Part shown: one piece after another, positions 1-6,476 of the stretch | Numbering within the stretch: the stretch's first letter is position 1 | Layout: each line of letters starts with the position of its first letter | Assembly (NCBI GenBank): GCA_002422285.1 | Contig: DIUF01000073.1 | Coordinates: 1-7,976, forward strand | Direction: 5' to 3' | Origin: Flavobacteriales bacterium UBA6165 | GTDB lineage: Bacteria > Bacteroidota > Bacteroidia > Flavobacteriales_D > Crocinitomicaceae | DNA length: 7,976 nt | The notes under the pieces: model-generated | Database searches by the model: none | The model's input: only the letters and a program-made list of their open reading frames with translations | Told to the model about the DNA's origin: nothing | Program-made: the position numbers and the translations under genes

Positions 1-123
1 CATCCAAATGCTTCTCCTAAAGATGAAGATGATTACGTAGCCACTTTCCAAATCTTCAAAAAAGGCATCGTTTTAACCTTCAAAGACGGCGGAAATCCAA
101 TGATTTTCACTTTAAAAGCATAA
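1..123 (+). CDS. C-terminal end of an unknown protein, tandem paralogue of the next gene (5' partial)
   Basis: The window opens inside a reading frame that ends with TAA at 121-123 and encodes 40 residues. I do not recognise a family. In its first 28 residues 23 are identical, without gaps, to the C-terminal region of the protein encoded at 143-586. The shared block contains PKDE, VATFQIFKKG and IVLTFK. After it the tails differ: this copy ends FTLKA, the neighbour ends YFRLKE. Several third-position differences in the shared block indicate divergence under protein-level constraint. The gene is therefore one copy of a tandem duplication, 19 bases upstream of its sister. By analogy with the sister it is probably exported, but its N-terminus is outside the window. 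Confidence 0.8.
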   Translation, partial: HPNASPKDEDDYVATFQIFKKGIVLTFKDGGNPMIFTLKA

Positions 124-142
124 ATCTTAAAAACTAAATATT

Positions 143-586
143 ATGAAAAAGTCAAGTATTTTATCTCTTGTTTTAGGTGTTTTGTTTACAGCATCGAGTT
201 GGGCAGGCATGCAGAATATCAAGTGCATTTGGTTTCGAATTCCCGGTGAAGCGGCCAATACGAGCTGGCTCAAAACCATTGCCAAACCAACACCAGATAA
301 ACCAAAATCGATGAAAAACGCTATTTATTTTGATGAGCAGAAAATCACCTTCATCAATAATAATGGAGTGGTGCGTGAGTTTATCAGTGAAGGCTCAGGG
401 ACATCTACCATCCAGCGTGAAAAAGATGAAAACCCCCGCATTTGGAAAATTCCAAATCCCAAAGCAACTCCGAAAGATGAAAACGATTTTGTAGCAACTT
501 TCCAAATCTTCAAAAAAGGTATCGTGTTGACATTTAAAGCGGGTTCAGATTTAGACGGAAGTCTATACTTTAGACTCAAAGAATAA
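143..586 (+). CDS. Small secreted protein of unknown function, tandem paralogue of the preceding gene
   Basis: This encodes 147 residues. Residues 1-21 form a typical Sec signal peptide: KK, a hydrophobic run (ILSLVLGVLF), then SSWA with likely cleavage before Gly22. The mature protein is about 126 residues and has no transmembrane segment. It has a single cysteine (Cys28), so a structural disulfide within the chain is impossible. The middle is rich in K, P, N and S. The C-terminal third carries the block shared with the gene just upstream. No catalytic motif is visible, and a small beta-rich periplasmic or surface protein is the most I would infer. The start is the first ATG after the upstream stop and is the one that gives the signal peptide. 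The next gene starts 14 bases after its stop, consistent with one transcript. Confidence 0.85.
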   Translation: MKKSSILSLVLGVLFTASSWAGMQNIKCIWFRIPGEAANTSWLKTIAKPTPDKPKSMKNAIYFDEQKITFINNNGVVREFISEGSGTSTIQREKDENPRIWKIPNPKATPKDENDFVATFQIFKKGIVLTFKAGSDLDGSLYFRLKE

Positions 587-600
587 AAAATATAAAAGCG

Positions 601-1053
601 ATGTGGCTTTGGTCAAATATTGTGTTTTGGGTATGTTGTACTACTCTTTCTGCTGATTGCATGGAAGAGGACGCTATTGTTTATTCTCGTCTTCAGCTCA
701 ATAAGGATTTTTATATTGAGATTGCAATGGTACCCTTTTCCAAGAATCGACGGTTTTTTATTCATCAGTGGGACACGGTAAAGCATGAAAACCCGGAGTG
801 GATTAGAACCAAAATAAGTAAAGATCGACTCGGCAACTATGTCTTGGGTTTTCACCAAAAGGAAATGAAAAACGCCTTGAAGCAAAATGCAAATTTTCGA
901 TTGAACAATTTGTTTTTGGATCGAGCGTTTGACTTTTCGCCCACATGTTTTTCAAGTGACTCAAGTACTACGAGAATGCAACTTAGTCCGCAACGCGCGC
1001 ACAAATTCAGTGCAGATTCAATTTTTTATTTACTTAAAACCGATTCATTATGA
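601..1053 (+). CDS. Hypothetical exported protein
   Basis: This encodes 150 residues of no family I recognise. The N-terminus (Met1 to about Ala18) is hydrophobic and resembles a signal peptide, but it lacks the usual basic start and contains Cys12-Cys13. Cys20 follows LSAD. Asp directly before the cysteine does not fit a lipobox, so I do not call a lipoprotein. The rest is mixed polar sequence with many aromatic and basic residues (for example NRRFFIHQW near residues 49-57) and one further cysteine near residue 116. Its stop overlaps the start of the next gene in an ATGA arrangement (1050-1053), a sign of translational coupling and the best support that it is real. An alternative start is Met21, which would give a cytoplasmic protein. 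Confidence 0.6.
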   Translation: MWLWSNIVFWVCCTTLSADCMEEDAIVYSRLQLNKDFYIEIAMVPFSKNRRFFIHQWDTVKHENPEWIRTKISKDRLGNYVLGFHQKEMKNALKQNANFRLNNLFLDRAFDFSPTCFSSDSSTTRMQLSPQRAHKFSADSIFYLLKTDSL

Positions 1054-1223
1054 ACAAAAAATTAGCAGGAATTATTAGTGGTTTGTGCTTTGCTACGGCT
1101 GCCGCTATGTATTTTATTGGAAAAGATTCCAGTCACTTATCAGAGTTGAAAGACTTTTTTTGGGTCCCTATTCCTTTGGGAATCATAGCCTTAGTATTGT
1201 ATTATAAAAATCAAAAATCATGA
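1050..1223 (+). CDS. 57-residue membrane protein with two predicted helices
   Basis: This small gene is easily missed by length cut-offs. It starts at the ATG inside the ATGA overlap with the preceding gene (1050-1053) and ends at the TGA inside a second ATGA overlap with the next gene (1220-1223). The product begins MNKKLAGIISG. It has a first hydrophobic segment at about residues 5-24 and a polar stretch (GKDSSHLSELKD) at about 24-35. A second hydrophobic segment covers about residues 37-52 and is followed by a basic tail (YYKNQKS). Basic residues at both ends and an acidic loop suggest a hairpin with both termini in the cytoplasm. I recognise no family. Two exact stop-start overlaps on either side make it unlikely to be a chance reading frame. 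Confidence 0.72.
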   Translation: MNKKLAGIISGLCFATAAAMYFIGKDSSHLSELKDFFWVPIPLGIIALVLYYKNQKS

Positions 1224-1945
1224 GAAAATTTATACTTTTATTTGCTCTAGTTGTCTCTGGAGCAACAATCGCACAAAATTCTTTAATGTGGAATGGTGCG
1301 CAATGGGTTGAAAATGAATCACAAACAGTTAGTTCGTCATCGAGTAGTGTGACCACAGTATTCAATCCTACTACAGGCAAAACGTGGATGGATCGGAATT
1401 TAGGAGCAAGTCAAGTTGCAAGCTCACCAACAAACGCCGCTTCCTACGGTGATTTATACCAATGGGGAAGAGGTACAGACGGACATCAGTTGAGAACTTC
1501 TCAAACAACAACTCAAACTTCAGGCACTTTGAAACCGGGTCATGCCATGTTCATAGTAAGTTCCTCCGATTGGCGCCATAAATACCACCCGAAGTCTGAG
1601 CCATTCGTGTGGAACGGGCTAAATGGCATTAACAATCCTTGTCCTAGCGGATTCCGATTACCAACTGTGGCCGAATGGGAGGCTGAAATTGCAACATGGG
1701 AGCCATACCAACATGGTATTACAACGCATACGCAGCGTGCTTACAACTCGGTTTTGAAATTGCCGGTTGCAGGCTCCAGAGTTGGAAGCACAGGTCAGTT
1801 GATGTGGGAGGGGCAAAATGGTTACTATGCCACATCCAATTCCTCTGGAAATCTTCACAATAATCTGTATTTCACAAATGGCGAATTGAACTTCAAAATT
1901 AGTCACAGAGCGTCTGGCCATTCTGTGCGTTGTATCAAAGAATAA
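1220..1945 (+). CDS. FISUMP-domain exported protein (Fibrobacter succinogenes major paralogous domain)
   Basis: This encodes 241 residues. Residues 1-19 are a signal peptide ending in TIAQ, cleaved before Asn20. A serine-rich linker (six serines at residues 38-43) leads to a FISUMP domain (TIGR02145 type) filling the rest. Landmarks are TWMDRNLG (55-62), the YGDLYQWGRGTDGH segment (about 76-89), CPSGFRLPTVAEWE (141-154), LPVAGSR (about 181-187), the YYATS segment and the C-terminal GHSVRCIKE. The GFRLPT-EWE motif resembles that of formylglycine-generating-enzyme-like and C-type-lectin-like folds, but I see no catalytic cysteine pair of that enzyme class. Only two cysteines exist, Cys141 and Cys238, both at conserved domain positions, so a disulfide is plausible. 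The family is widespread in Bacteroidota and Fibrobacterota as secreted or surface proteins of unknown role. Its start is coupled to the upstream small gene by ATGA. Confidence 0.9.
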   Translation: MRKFILLFALVVSGATIAQNSLMWNGAQWVENESQTVSSSSSSVTTVFNPTTGKTWMDRNLGASQVASSPTNAASYGDLYQWGRGTDGHQLRTSQTTTQTSGTLKPGHAMFIVSSSDWRHKYHPKSEPFVWNGLNGINNPCPSGFRLPTVAEWEAEIATWEPYQHGITTHTQRAYNSVLKLPVAGSRVGSTGQLMWEGQNGYYATSNSSGNLHNNLYFTNGELNFKISHRASGHSVRCIKE

Positions 1946-1960
1946 ATTAATTTTGGGGTG

Positions 1961-3343
1961 ATGTTTAAACATATTTTTACATTACTCATTACCATTTTTT
2001 CAGTATTCGCCTTTTCGCAAAGCAAATTGAAAGGTGACTTTCCACGTTTTGCAGGAAGAACAGCATATCTTTATGCGTATTCTGGATTTGACGAATGGTT
2101 AGTTGATAGCGCCATTGTTGACGCTAAAGGTCACTTTACACTCAGTTATAAGCAAGCCAATGGCACGGGTCTTCTCGTTTTTGACGACATGAACTCGTGC
2201 CTTGTTGCGTTTACAGACATCGAAATTGTGCTCTCTGGAATTGACTTAACCGAGCTGAAAAACATCAAGGTCGAAAAAGGTGAACAAACTAATTTGATGC
2301 ATCAGTTTTTTGGTGATTTCGCATTGAGGTCTGAGGCTTTAAATGGCTGGTATTACATGCGTCGTTTGTATGAGAAGGAGCAAAGCGCTTTGTTCAATCA
2401 GCCAACAATTAATCAAATTTCTAATGAAATAGAGCGTCTGAAAAATGAGGAAATGAAGTTTCTTTCTACGATTCAATCTCAATCTTTTTTACATCAATAC
2501 CTTATTGTTAGAAAGTCGATTTATAGCGTTTTACCTGTGTTGGAGTACCGCAAAGAAGATATTCTCAACCTGGTGAACTCCTTTCGTAAAATTAACTATG
2601 CTGATGCCAATTTGTGGTCGAGTGGCTTGCTGGCTGATTGTATTCGCGCGCATTTCTATCTCCTTGAAAATAATGGAAGTGGCTCCCAAGAGGTTTACTT
2701 AGAAATGACGAAATCAATCGATTTGATGTTGGATCAATTGGCTCATGACAATGTGAAATTGAACGCTATAAGCAACCACCTTTTTACTTTTCTCGAGCAA
2801 AGAAGTTTATTTGGCGCCTCAGAATATTTGGCCTTACGTATCTTAGAAATCGAGGCTTGTACAATTGACTCTGATTTCGCAAATAGGTTAGAGTTTTATC
2901 GAAAATTGAAATTAGGTAACCGCGCTCCTGATTTTGTTTTCACAGGCGACGTCTATCGCAATAAAACTTGGACATCTACTACGTTCAATTTGACTGAGGT
3001 GAATGCCAAGTATAAAATCCTTGTGTTTGGTGCTAGTTGGTGTGCGAAATGTGTCGAAGAAGTGCCCGAAATCATTCAACATTACCCGCAGTGGAAGTCA
3101 ATGGGAGCAGAATTGATTTTCATTTCCTTAGATGAAGACCCTGAGCTTTTCAAAAGTTTTGTGCGTGTCATTCCCGGCATTTCACTTTGCGATTATTCGA
3201 TATGGGAGGGTCGGGTAGCGCAAGATTTTCACGTTTTTGCTACCCCAACGATTTTTCTCCTAGATGCCAATCATAGCATATTACTGCGTCCTTTAACAGT
3301 TTTTCAACTCAATGCATGGCTTGAACTCAACGGAAAAAATTAA
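1961..3343 (+). CDS. TlpA-like thioredoxin-fold protein with a long N-terminal domain
   Basis: From the ATG at 1961 this encodes 460 residues. Residues 1 to about 19 form a signal peptide ending FAFSQ, so the protein acts in the periplasm or is membrane-associated. The N-terminal part (about 22-110) looks like the beta-rich DUF4369-type domain often found before thioredoxin domains in Bacteroidota. It is followed by a largely helical segment (about 115-310). The C-terminal thioredoxin-like domain (about 315-460) begins with GNRAPDF. It contains the redox motif WCAKC (Cys361 and Cys364) and the cis-proline motif ATPT (Pro429). These are the hallmarks of TlpA/ResA-type thiol-disulfide oxidoreductases. 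The likely role is disulfide reduction or exchange on exported proteins, with substrate unknown. A GTG lies directly before this ATG (1958). I prefer the ATG because both give the same signal peptide. It starts 15 bases after the FISUMP gene. Confidence 0.9.
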   Translation: MFKHIFTLLITIFSVFAFSQSKLKGDFPRFAGRTAYLYAYSGFDEWLVDSAIVDAKGHFTLSYKQANGTGLLVFDDMNSCLVAFTDIEIVLSGIDLTELKNIKVEKGEQTNLMHQFFGDFALRSEALNGWYYMRRLYEKEQSALFNQPTINQISNEIERLKNEEMKFLSTIQSQSFLHQYLIVRKSIYSVLPVLEYRKEDILNLVNSFRKINYADANLWSSGLLADCIRAHFYLLENNGSGSQEVYLEMTKSIDLMLDQLAHDNVKLNAISNHLFTFLEQRSLFGASEYLALRILEIEACTIDSDFANRLEFYRKLKLGNRAPDFVFTGDVYRNKTWTSTTFNLTEVNAKYKILVFGASWCAKCVEEVPEIIQHYPQWKSMGAELIFISLDEDPELFKSFVRVIPGISLCDYSIWEGRVAQDFHVFATPTIFLLDANHSILLRPLTVFQLNAWLELNGKN

Positions 3344-3345
3344 TT

Positions 3346-4098
3346 TTATCTCAACCATTGCATGAGCCATTCCCATTCGAGGAGTTTTTCGTGAAATCCA
3401 AATGCTAAAAAACCAAGAATCGCTGATAAGAGCACCAATGGTGTGCCACCGTGATACGTATTTTTTTTAGTTTCTGGAAAAGTGTAAGGATTGCCACTCA
3501 TTTTCCCTCCAAACCGACTTCTTCCATGTGCCTCATCGATGCGATCGAGGGTGTAAAAAATAGAGGAAAAACTAATGAGCAAAGCCAAAAATAGTCCGAA
3601 ATATGCCCGCCAATTTGTGTAAATGGACTGCAAAAACGCGAAGTCTATAGAGCGCAAAAACCCGCCTAAAAAACTGAGTAAGAAAAAAGACAATGCCACC
3701 GGTGCAAAGGAACCAGATTCTATTTTGATGCGTTTGAAATGTCGCGTAGTTTGGAAGATCAATACTGCGATTAGGCTACCCCCCTCAATCAAATACATGT
3801 GGTAAATTGCTTCTACAGGCTTTCCTCCTGCGAACCACGCAATTAAAAATCCAGAGAGTGGTCCAGAAATAAGAAGCGCCAGTAAAACGCGTTCATTGTT
3901 TTCTTGATAAACCAAAAAAGACAAAACCAAAAGCATTGCGATGACATAGAATACGGAAAAAACCATGAAGTAGTTCGACAAACCTTCTGGAGCCTGAGCA
4001 AACACAAATTCGTGCTTCAATCCATCTTGAATCAATATAGCTAATGCAGGCACAAAAGTGACATAGAACACGTTTAATGTGTAATATAAACCTCTCAT
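3346..4098 (-). CDS. Seven-helix membrane protein of unknown function (paralogue 2, downstream copy)
   Basis: This encodes 250 residues of an integral membrane protein that I cannot assign to a family. Hydrophobic segments lie at about residues 5-24, 43-63, 70-90, 98-117, 131-150, 162-184 and 219-238. Basic loops RHFKRIK (about 119-125) and the GRSRFGGK region (about 192-199) suggest N-terminus inside, C-terminus outside and seven helices. It aligns without gaps to the gene just upstream over the first 200 residues, with about 88 identities by hand count. Shared blocks are VPALAI, LSGPL, MY-IEG, RHFKRI, GGF-RSI and LAFGFH. Conserved polar residues in or near the membrane include Glu105, Tyr99, Tyr102 and Arg149. 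It begins 6 bases after the stop of its paralogue, so the two are surely co-transcribed. Its stop is two bases from that of the convergent thioredoxin-like gene. Confidence 0.88.
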   Translation of the reverse strand: MRGLYYTLNVFYVTFVPALAILIQDGLKHEFVFAQAPEGLSNYFMVFSVFYVIAMLLVLSFLVYQENNERVLLALLISGPLSGFLIAWFAGGKPVEAIYHMYLIEGGSLIAVLIFQTTRHFKRIKIESGSFAPVALSFFLLSFLGGFLRSIDFAFLQSIYTNWRAYFGLFLALLISFSSIFYTLDRIDEAHGRSRFGGKMSGNPYTFPETKKNTYHGGTPLVLLSAILGFLAFGFHEKLLEWEWLMQWLR

Positions 4099-4104
4099 GT
4101 TGAA

Positions 4105-4839
4105 CTATTTCAGAAGTTCTGTAAGCCAAGCTTCTTCCATTAAGGAGGTATGGAATCCAAAGGCCAACAAACCTACTATAATTATGACCAAGATGAACGG
4201 TGAACCTGATGGTAAATCTTGGGTGTTTTGTGGTACTGGATTGTTGACGCCATAACTTCTATTGCCGTATGCGTTATCAAAACGTTTTAAGGTGCCAAAT
4301 AGGGCAATATAATTCAAAATGGCAGCTGTCGCTAAACCCGCATATGCCAAACCGCCAGAATATATGTCGGTTAAAAAATCGAAGTTGATGGAACGAATAA
4401 ATCCACCAAAACACCCAAGAATGAAAACGGGGAGAATGACTTTTATTACAAAAGGCGCTTCGGTCTGAATTCTTTTAAAATGACGAAGCATTTGTGTGCT
4501 CAAAACCGCGACAAAACTTGTCCCTTCTATGATATACATGTTGTAGATGCCATGAATAAGCTGACCGTCACTCAACCATGAGATGAGCAATCCAGCTAGT
4601 GGACCCGAGAGCAGCACCCCGATAAAAACGCGACTATCACTTTCCTTGTTTACCATAAAAGAAAGCATCATCACCATTACAATAGCGTAAATATAGGCGA
4701 AACCAAGCATGTATTTGCTTATGTAATCTGGCAAAAAGGATAGCGCAAAGTCATGGCTCAAACCGCCTTGGATTATTATTGCAAGGGCTGGCACCATTGC
4801 AATGTACAGCAAATTCAGCAATATCAACAGTTGTCGCAT
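4105..4839 (-). CDS. Seven-helix membrane protein of unknown function (paralogue 1, upstream copy)
   Basis: This encodes 244 residues, paralogous to the gene at 3346-4098. Predicted helices are at about 5-24, 43-62, 70-90, 98-117, 131-150, 160-183 and 214-233. The short charged loops NKESDSR (about 64-70), RHFKRIQTE (119-127) and KRFDNAYGNR (about 185-194) fall on the same side. The opposite loops are acidic or neutral, which fits the positive-inside rule for a seven-helix protein with its N-terminus inside. The segment GVNNPVPQNTQDLPSG between helices 6 and 7 is the most variable part compared with the paralogue. I see no metal-binding, transporter or enzyme signature. It starts 11 bases after the secreted solenoid gene, so co-expression with that protein is likely. 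Possible roles such as transport, sensing or envelope assembly cannot be separated from the sequence. Confidence 0.88.
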   Translation of the reverse strand: MRQLLILLNLLYIAMVPALAIIIQGGLSHDFALSFLPDYISKYMLGFAYIYAIVMVMMLSFMVNKESDSRVFIGVLLSGPLAGLLISWLSDGQLIHGIYNMYIIEGTSFVAVLSTQMLRHFKRIQTEAPFVIKVILPVFILGCFGGFIRSINFDFLTDIYSGGLAYAGLATAAILNYIALFGTLKRFDNAYGNRSYGVNNPVPQNTQDLPSGSPFILVIIIVGLLAFGFHTSLMEEAWLTELLK

Positions 4840-4850
4840 ACGCGGTTTGT

Positions 4851-6419
4851 TTATTTGGTAGAGATTATAACGCGTTCAACGAATTGACCGCTACTGTGAC
4901 TCAAAACAAGAAAGTAGGTTCCTGAAGAGAGGTGACTTAAATCTATGGATGATGCTTGTTGGTTGATTAAGAAGGTTTCAACTTGCTTACCAAAAAGATT
5001 ATACACGCTTACCGACACATTTTCTGCTATGTCGATATGAATCACTCCAGAACTGGGATTGGGATAAATGTGATATAAGTCTTTTTCGAAGTCCAATATT
5101 CCCACTGGTTCTTCAACTTCAATAGCTTGATAGCAATCTGTTTGAAGCGTACATGTACCACTCTCTATTATAGCAGCATAACTCCCCGATGAGCTCCCAA
5201 CGAAAGTGTTAAGAATCGCACCAGGGATAGGCTCAAAATTATTCAAACAATCTACCCAAACGTGATCGCCGAAATTTCCACTGATAGTGAAAGTGCTGTC
5301 CACCACTGTGATTTCATACTCAAGCTCAACCAAGTTTAAGTATAATGTAGCGATACCAGTGCAACCCGAAACAGTAGTATATGGAATGAGGTAGGTACCA
5401 CTTTCCGTGTAAGTGACGTCTAAGAACGTATAAGAACCGCAAGCGCTCATTGCAAAGGCATAGTCCAAGTTTTGTCCAGCACAATCACATGCGTCTTCAA
5501 CTTGATTGATGGTGTTACACCCTGGCGCATTGCCTACCACATACAATTCAATATTAGGATTGTCCATGGCATTACAAACGGCTTCAACAGCACAATCGGA
5601 CAACTGGGGATTGTTGGCTAGATTGATATAGGTGCCCAAAGAAATTGGACTGTTCAATGCTGCTATGGAGCTTAAAACATTGTTGCTAGAAAGCGTGATG
5701 TATGTGCCTACGGCGCTCAAATTTTCTAGTCCTGTGAGCGTGACCAAGGCATCTGCATTGGAAATTAATAGATAATCTCCAATAGACGATAGTGCTCCAA
5801 AACCTGCAATTGAACCCAATTCAGAATTGCCCACCAATCTCATATAGGATCCTATATTTGTTAGTGAGTTTAGACCTGAAATAGCGTTCAATAAAGGGTT
5901 TTCGGCAATATTAATAAAACCTGGAACCGTTGTAATGTTGTTCAAAACATTAAAATTGGTCAACAAAACATTATTTACGACTTCTAAATTCAAACCAATA
6001 CTTTGAATTCCATTTAATGGGCTTAAATCTGACAGTGATGCGCAATACATGATGCGTAAATTTTGTCCAACTGTGGTCACGTTGCTCAAACCAGCAACAC
6101 TGGTTAATGGGGCAACTATTTCTAAGCTGCCCCCAACAGTTGTTAATGAGGATAATCCGCTTATATTGAAATTGGGGTTCTCAGAACCTAGTATGACACC
6201 TCCTGTAACCTCAGTGATTTGCGACAAAGCATCTAGGTTTTCAACAGTTCCTCCGATAAACAAAGTTCCATTGATACTGGTGCAACCCGGATAAAGCGTT
6301 GTGAAATTGTCCAAAGCACCTTGGTTCATTGCAGTGAATCCATTTGGACAGGTTTGAGCCATCAATTGATTCGAAATCAAGGCCACAAATAAAAGTACTA
6401 TTCTTTTCATCGTTTTCAT
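4851..6419 (-). CDS. Secreted leucine-rich-like solenoid protein with a T9SS C-terminal sorting domain
   Basis: From the ATG at 6419 this encodes 522 residues. A signal peptide (1 to about 21, ending LMA before QTCPNG) is followed by nine solenoid repeats at residues 63-276, mostly 24 residues each. The pattern is GLxxLxxVGxxLxIxxNxxLxxI, resembling receptor-L-domain or leucine-rich repeats. A cysteine-rich cap (Cys276, 282, 301, 311, 313) closes the solenoid. Next come a short beta module (about 327-366, CGSYTF to TLYLNL) and another (about 368-437, with VWVDC and Cys423/429). Last is the type A T9SS sorting domain from YPNPSSG (452-458) to the C-terminus. The protein should cross the outer membrane by T9SS and be surface-anchored or released, acting as an adhesin or binding protein with unknown ligand. 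Other possible starts are ATG 6410 and TTG 6428. All keep the signal peptide. Confidence 0.9.
   Translation of the reverse strand: MKTMKRIVLLFVALISNQLMAQTCPNGFTAMNQGALDNFTTLYPGCTSINGTLFIGGTVENLDALSQITEVTGGVILGSENPNFNISGLSSLTTVGGSLEIVAPLTSVAGLSNVTTVGQNLRIMYCASLSDLSPLNGIQSIGLNLEVVNNVLLTNFNVLNNITTVPGFINIAENPLLNAISGLNSLTNIGSYMRLVGNSELGSIAGFGALSSIGDYLLISNADALVTLTGLENLSAVGTYITLSSNNVLSSIAALNSPISLGTYINLANNPQLSDCAVEAVCNAMDNPNIELYVVGNAPGCNTINQVEDACDCAGQNLDYAFAMSACGSYTFLDVTYTESGTYLIPYTTVSGCTGIATLYLNLVELEYEITVVDSTFTISGNFGDHVWVDCLNNFEPIPGAILNTFVGSSSGSYAAIIESGTCTLQTDCYQAIEVEEPVGILDFEKDLYHIYPNPSSGVIHIDIAENVSVSVYNLFGKQVETFLINQQASSIDLSHLSSGTYFLVLSHSSGQFVERVIISTK
5592..6233 (-). repeat. Nine solenoid repeats within the secreted protein gene (about 72 bases each)
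   Basis: Translating this stretch gives nine consecutive units. The first is 24 residues, the second 22, and the next seven are exactly 24 (72 bases) each with no insertion, the last seven covering 5592-6095. Each unit has a hydrophobic pattern L-x-x-(L/I/V)-x-x-(V/I)-G, then L-x-(I/V/L), then N-x-x-L. The DNA has diverged between units, so this is a protein-level repeat and not a fresh tandem duplication. The final unit runs into the cysteine-rich cap. Confidence 0.85.
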
Positions 6420-6456
6420 TTTGGACAAAGTTGCCCCATGAAAAGAAATAGTCTTT

Positions 6457-6476
6457 CACCCCTTTGGGTGTTTTTT
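6457..6476. terminator. Short hairpin with a T-run, between the solenoid gene and the epimerase gene
   Basis: CACCC (6457-6461) and GGGTG (6466-6470) are perfectly complementary around a CTTT loop and are followed on the + strand by six T (6471-6476). That is terminator geometry for + strand transcription, although no + strand gene is nearby. On the - strand the hairpin follows the epimerase stop codon but is followed by AAAGAC and only then by a T-rich stretch. It may therefore act as a weak attenuator between the epimerase and solenoid genes, or stop antisense transcription. The stem is only 5 base pairs. Confidence 0.35.

Noticed and set aside
325..579. Reading frame on the - strand opposite the small secreted protein
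   Set aside because: It lies wholly inside a better-supported + strand gene and has no signal, motif or operon context.
655..663. Possible lipobox cysteine (Cys20) in the exported protein at 601-1053
   Set aside because: The residue before the cysteine is aspartate, which does not fit the small residue required for lipoprotein processing.
1958..1960. GTG as the start of the TlpA-like gene
   Set aside because: An ATG follows immediately at 1961 and gives the same signal peptide. ATG is the more likely start.
3893..4129. Reading frame on the - strand overlapping both seven-helix genes
   Set aside because: It is in another frame across the junction of two clear paralogues, and its composition is unlike that of a real protein.
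6420..6428. TTG start at 6428 for the secreted solenoid gene
   Set aside because: ATG codons at 6419 and 6410 both follow within 18 bases and keep a normal signal peptide.
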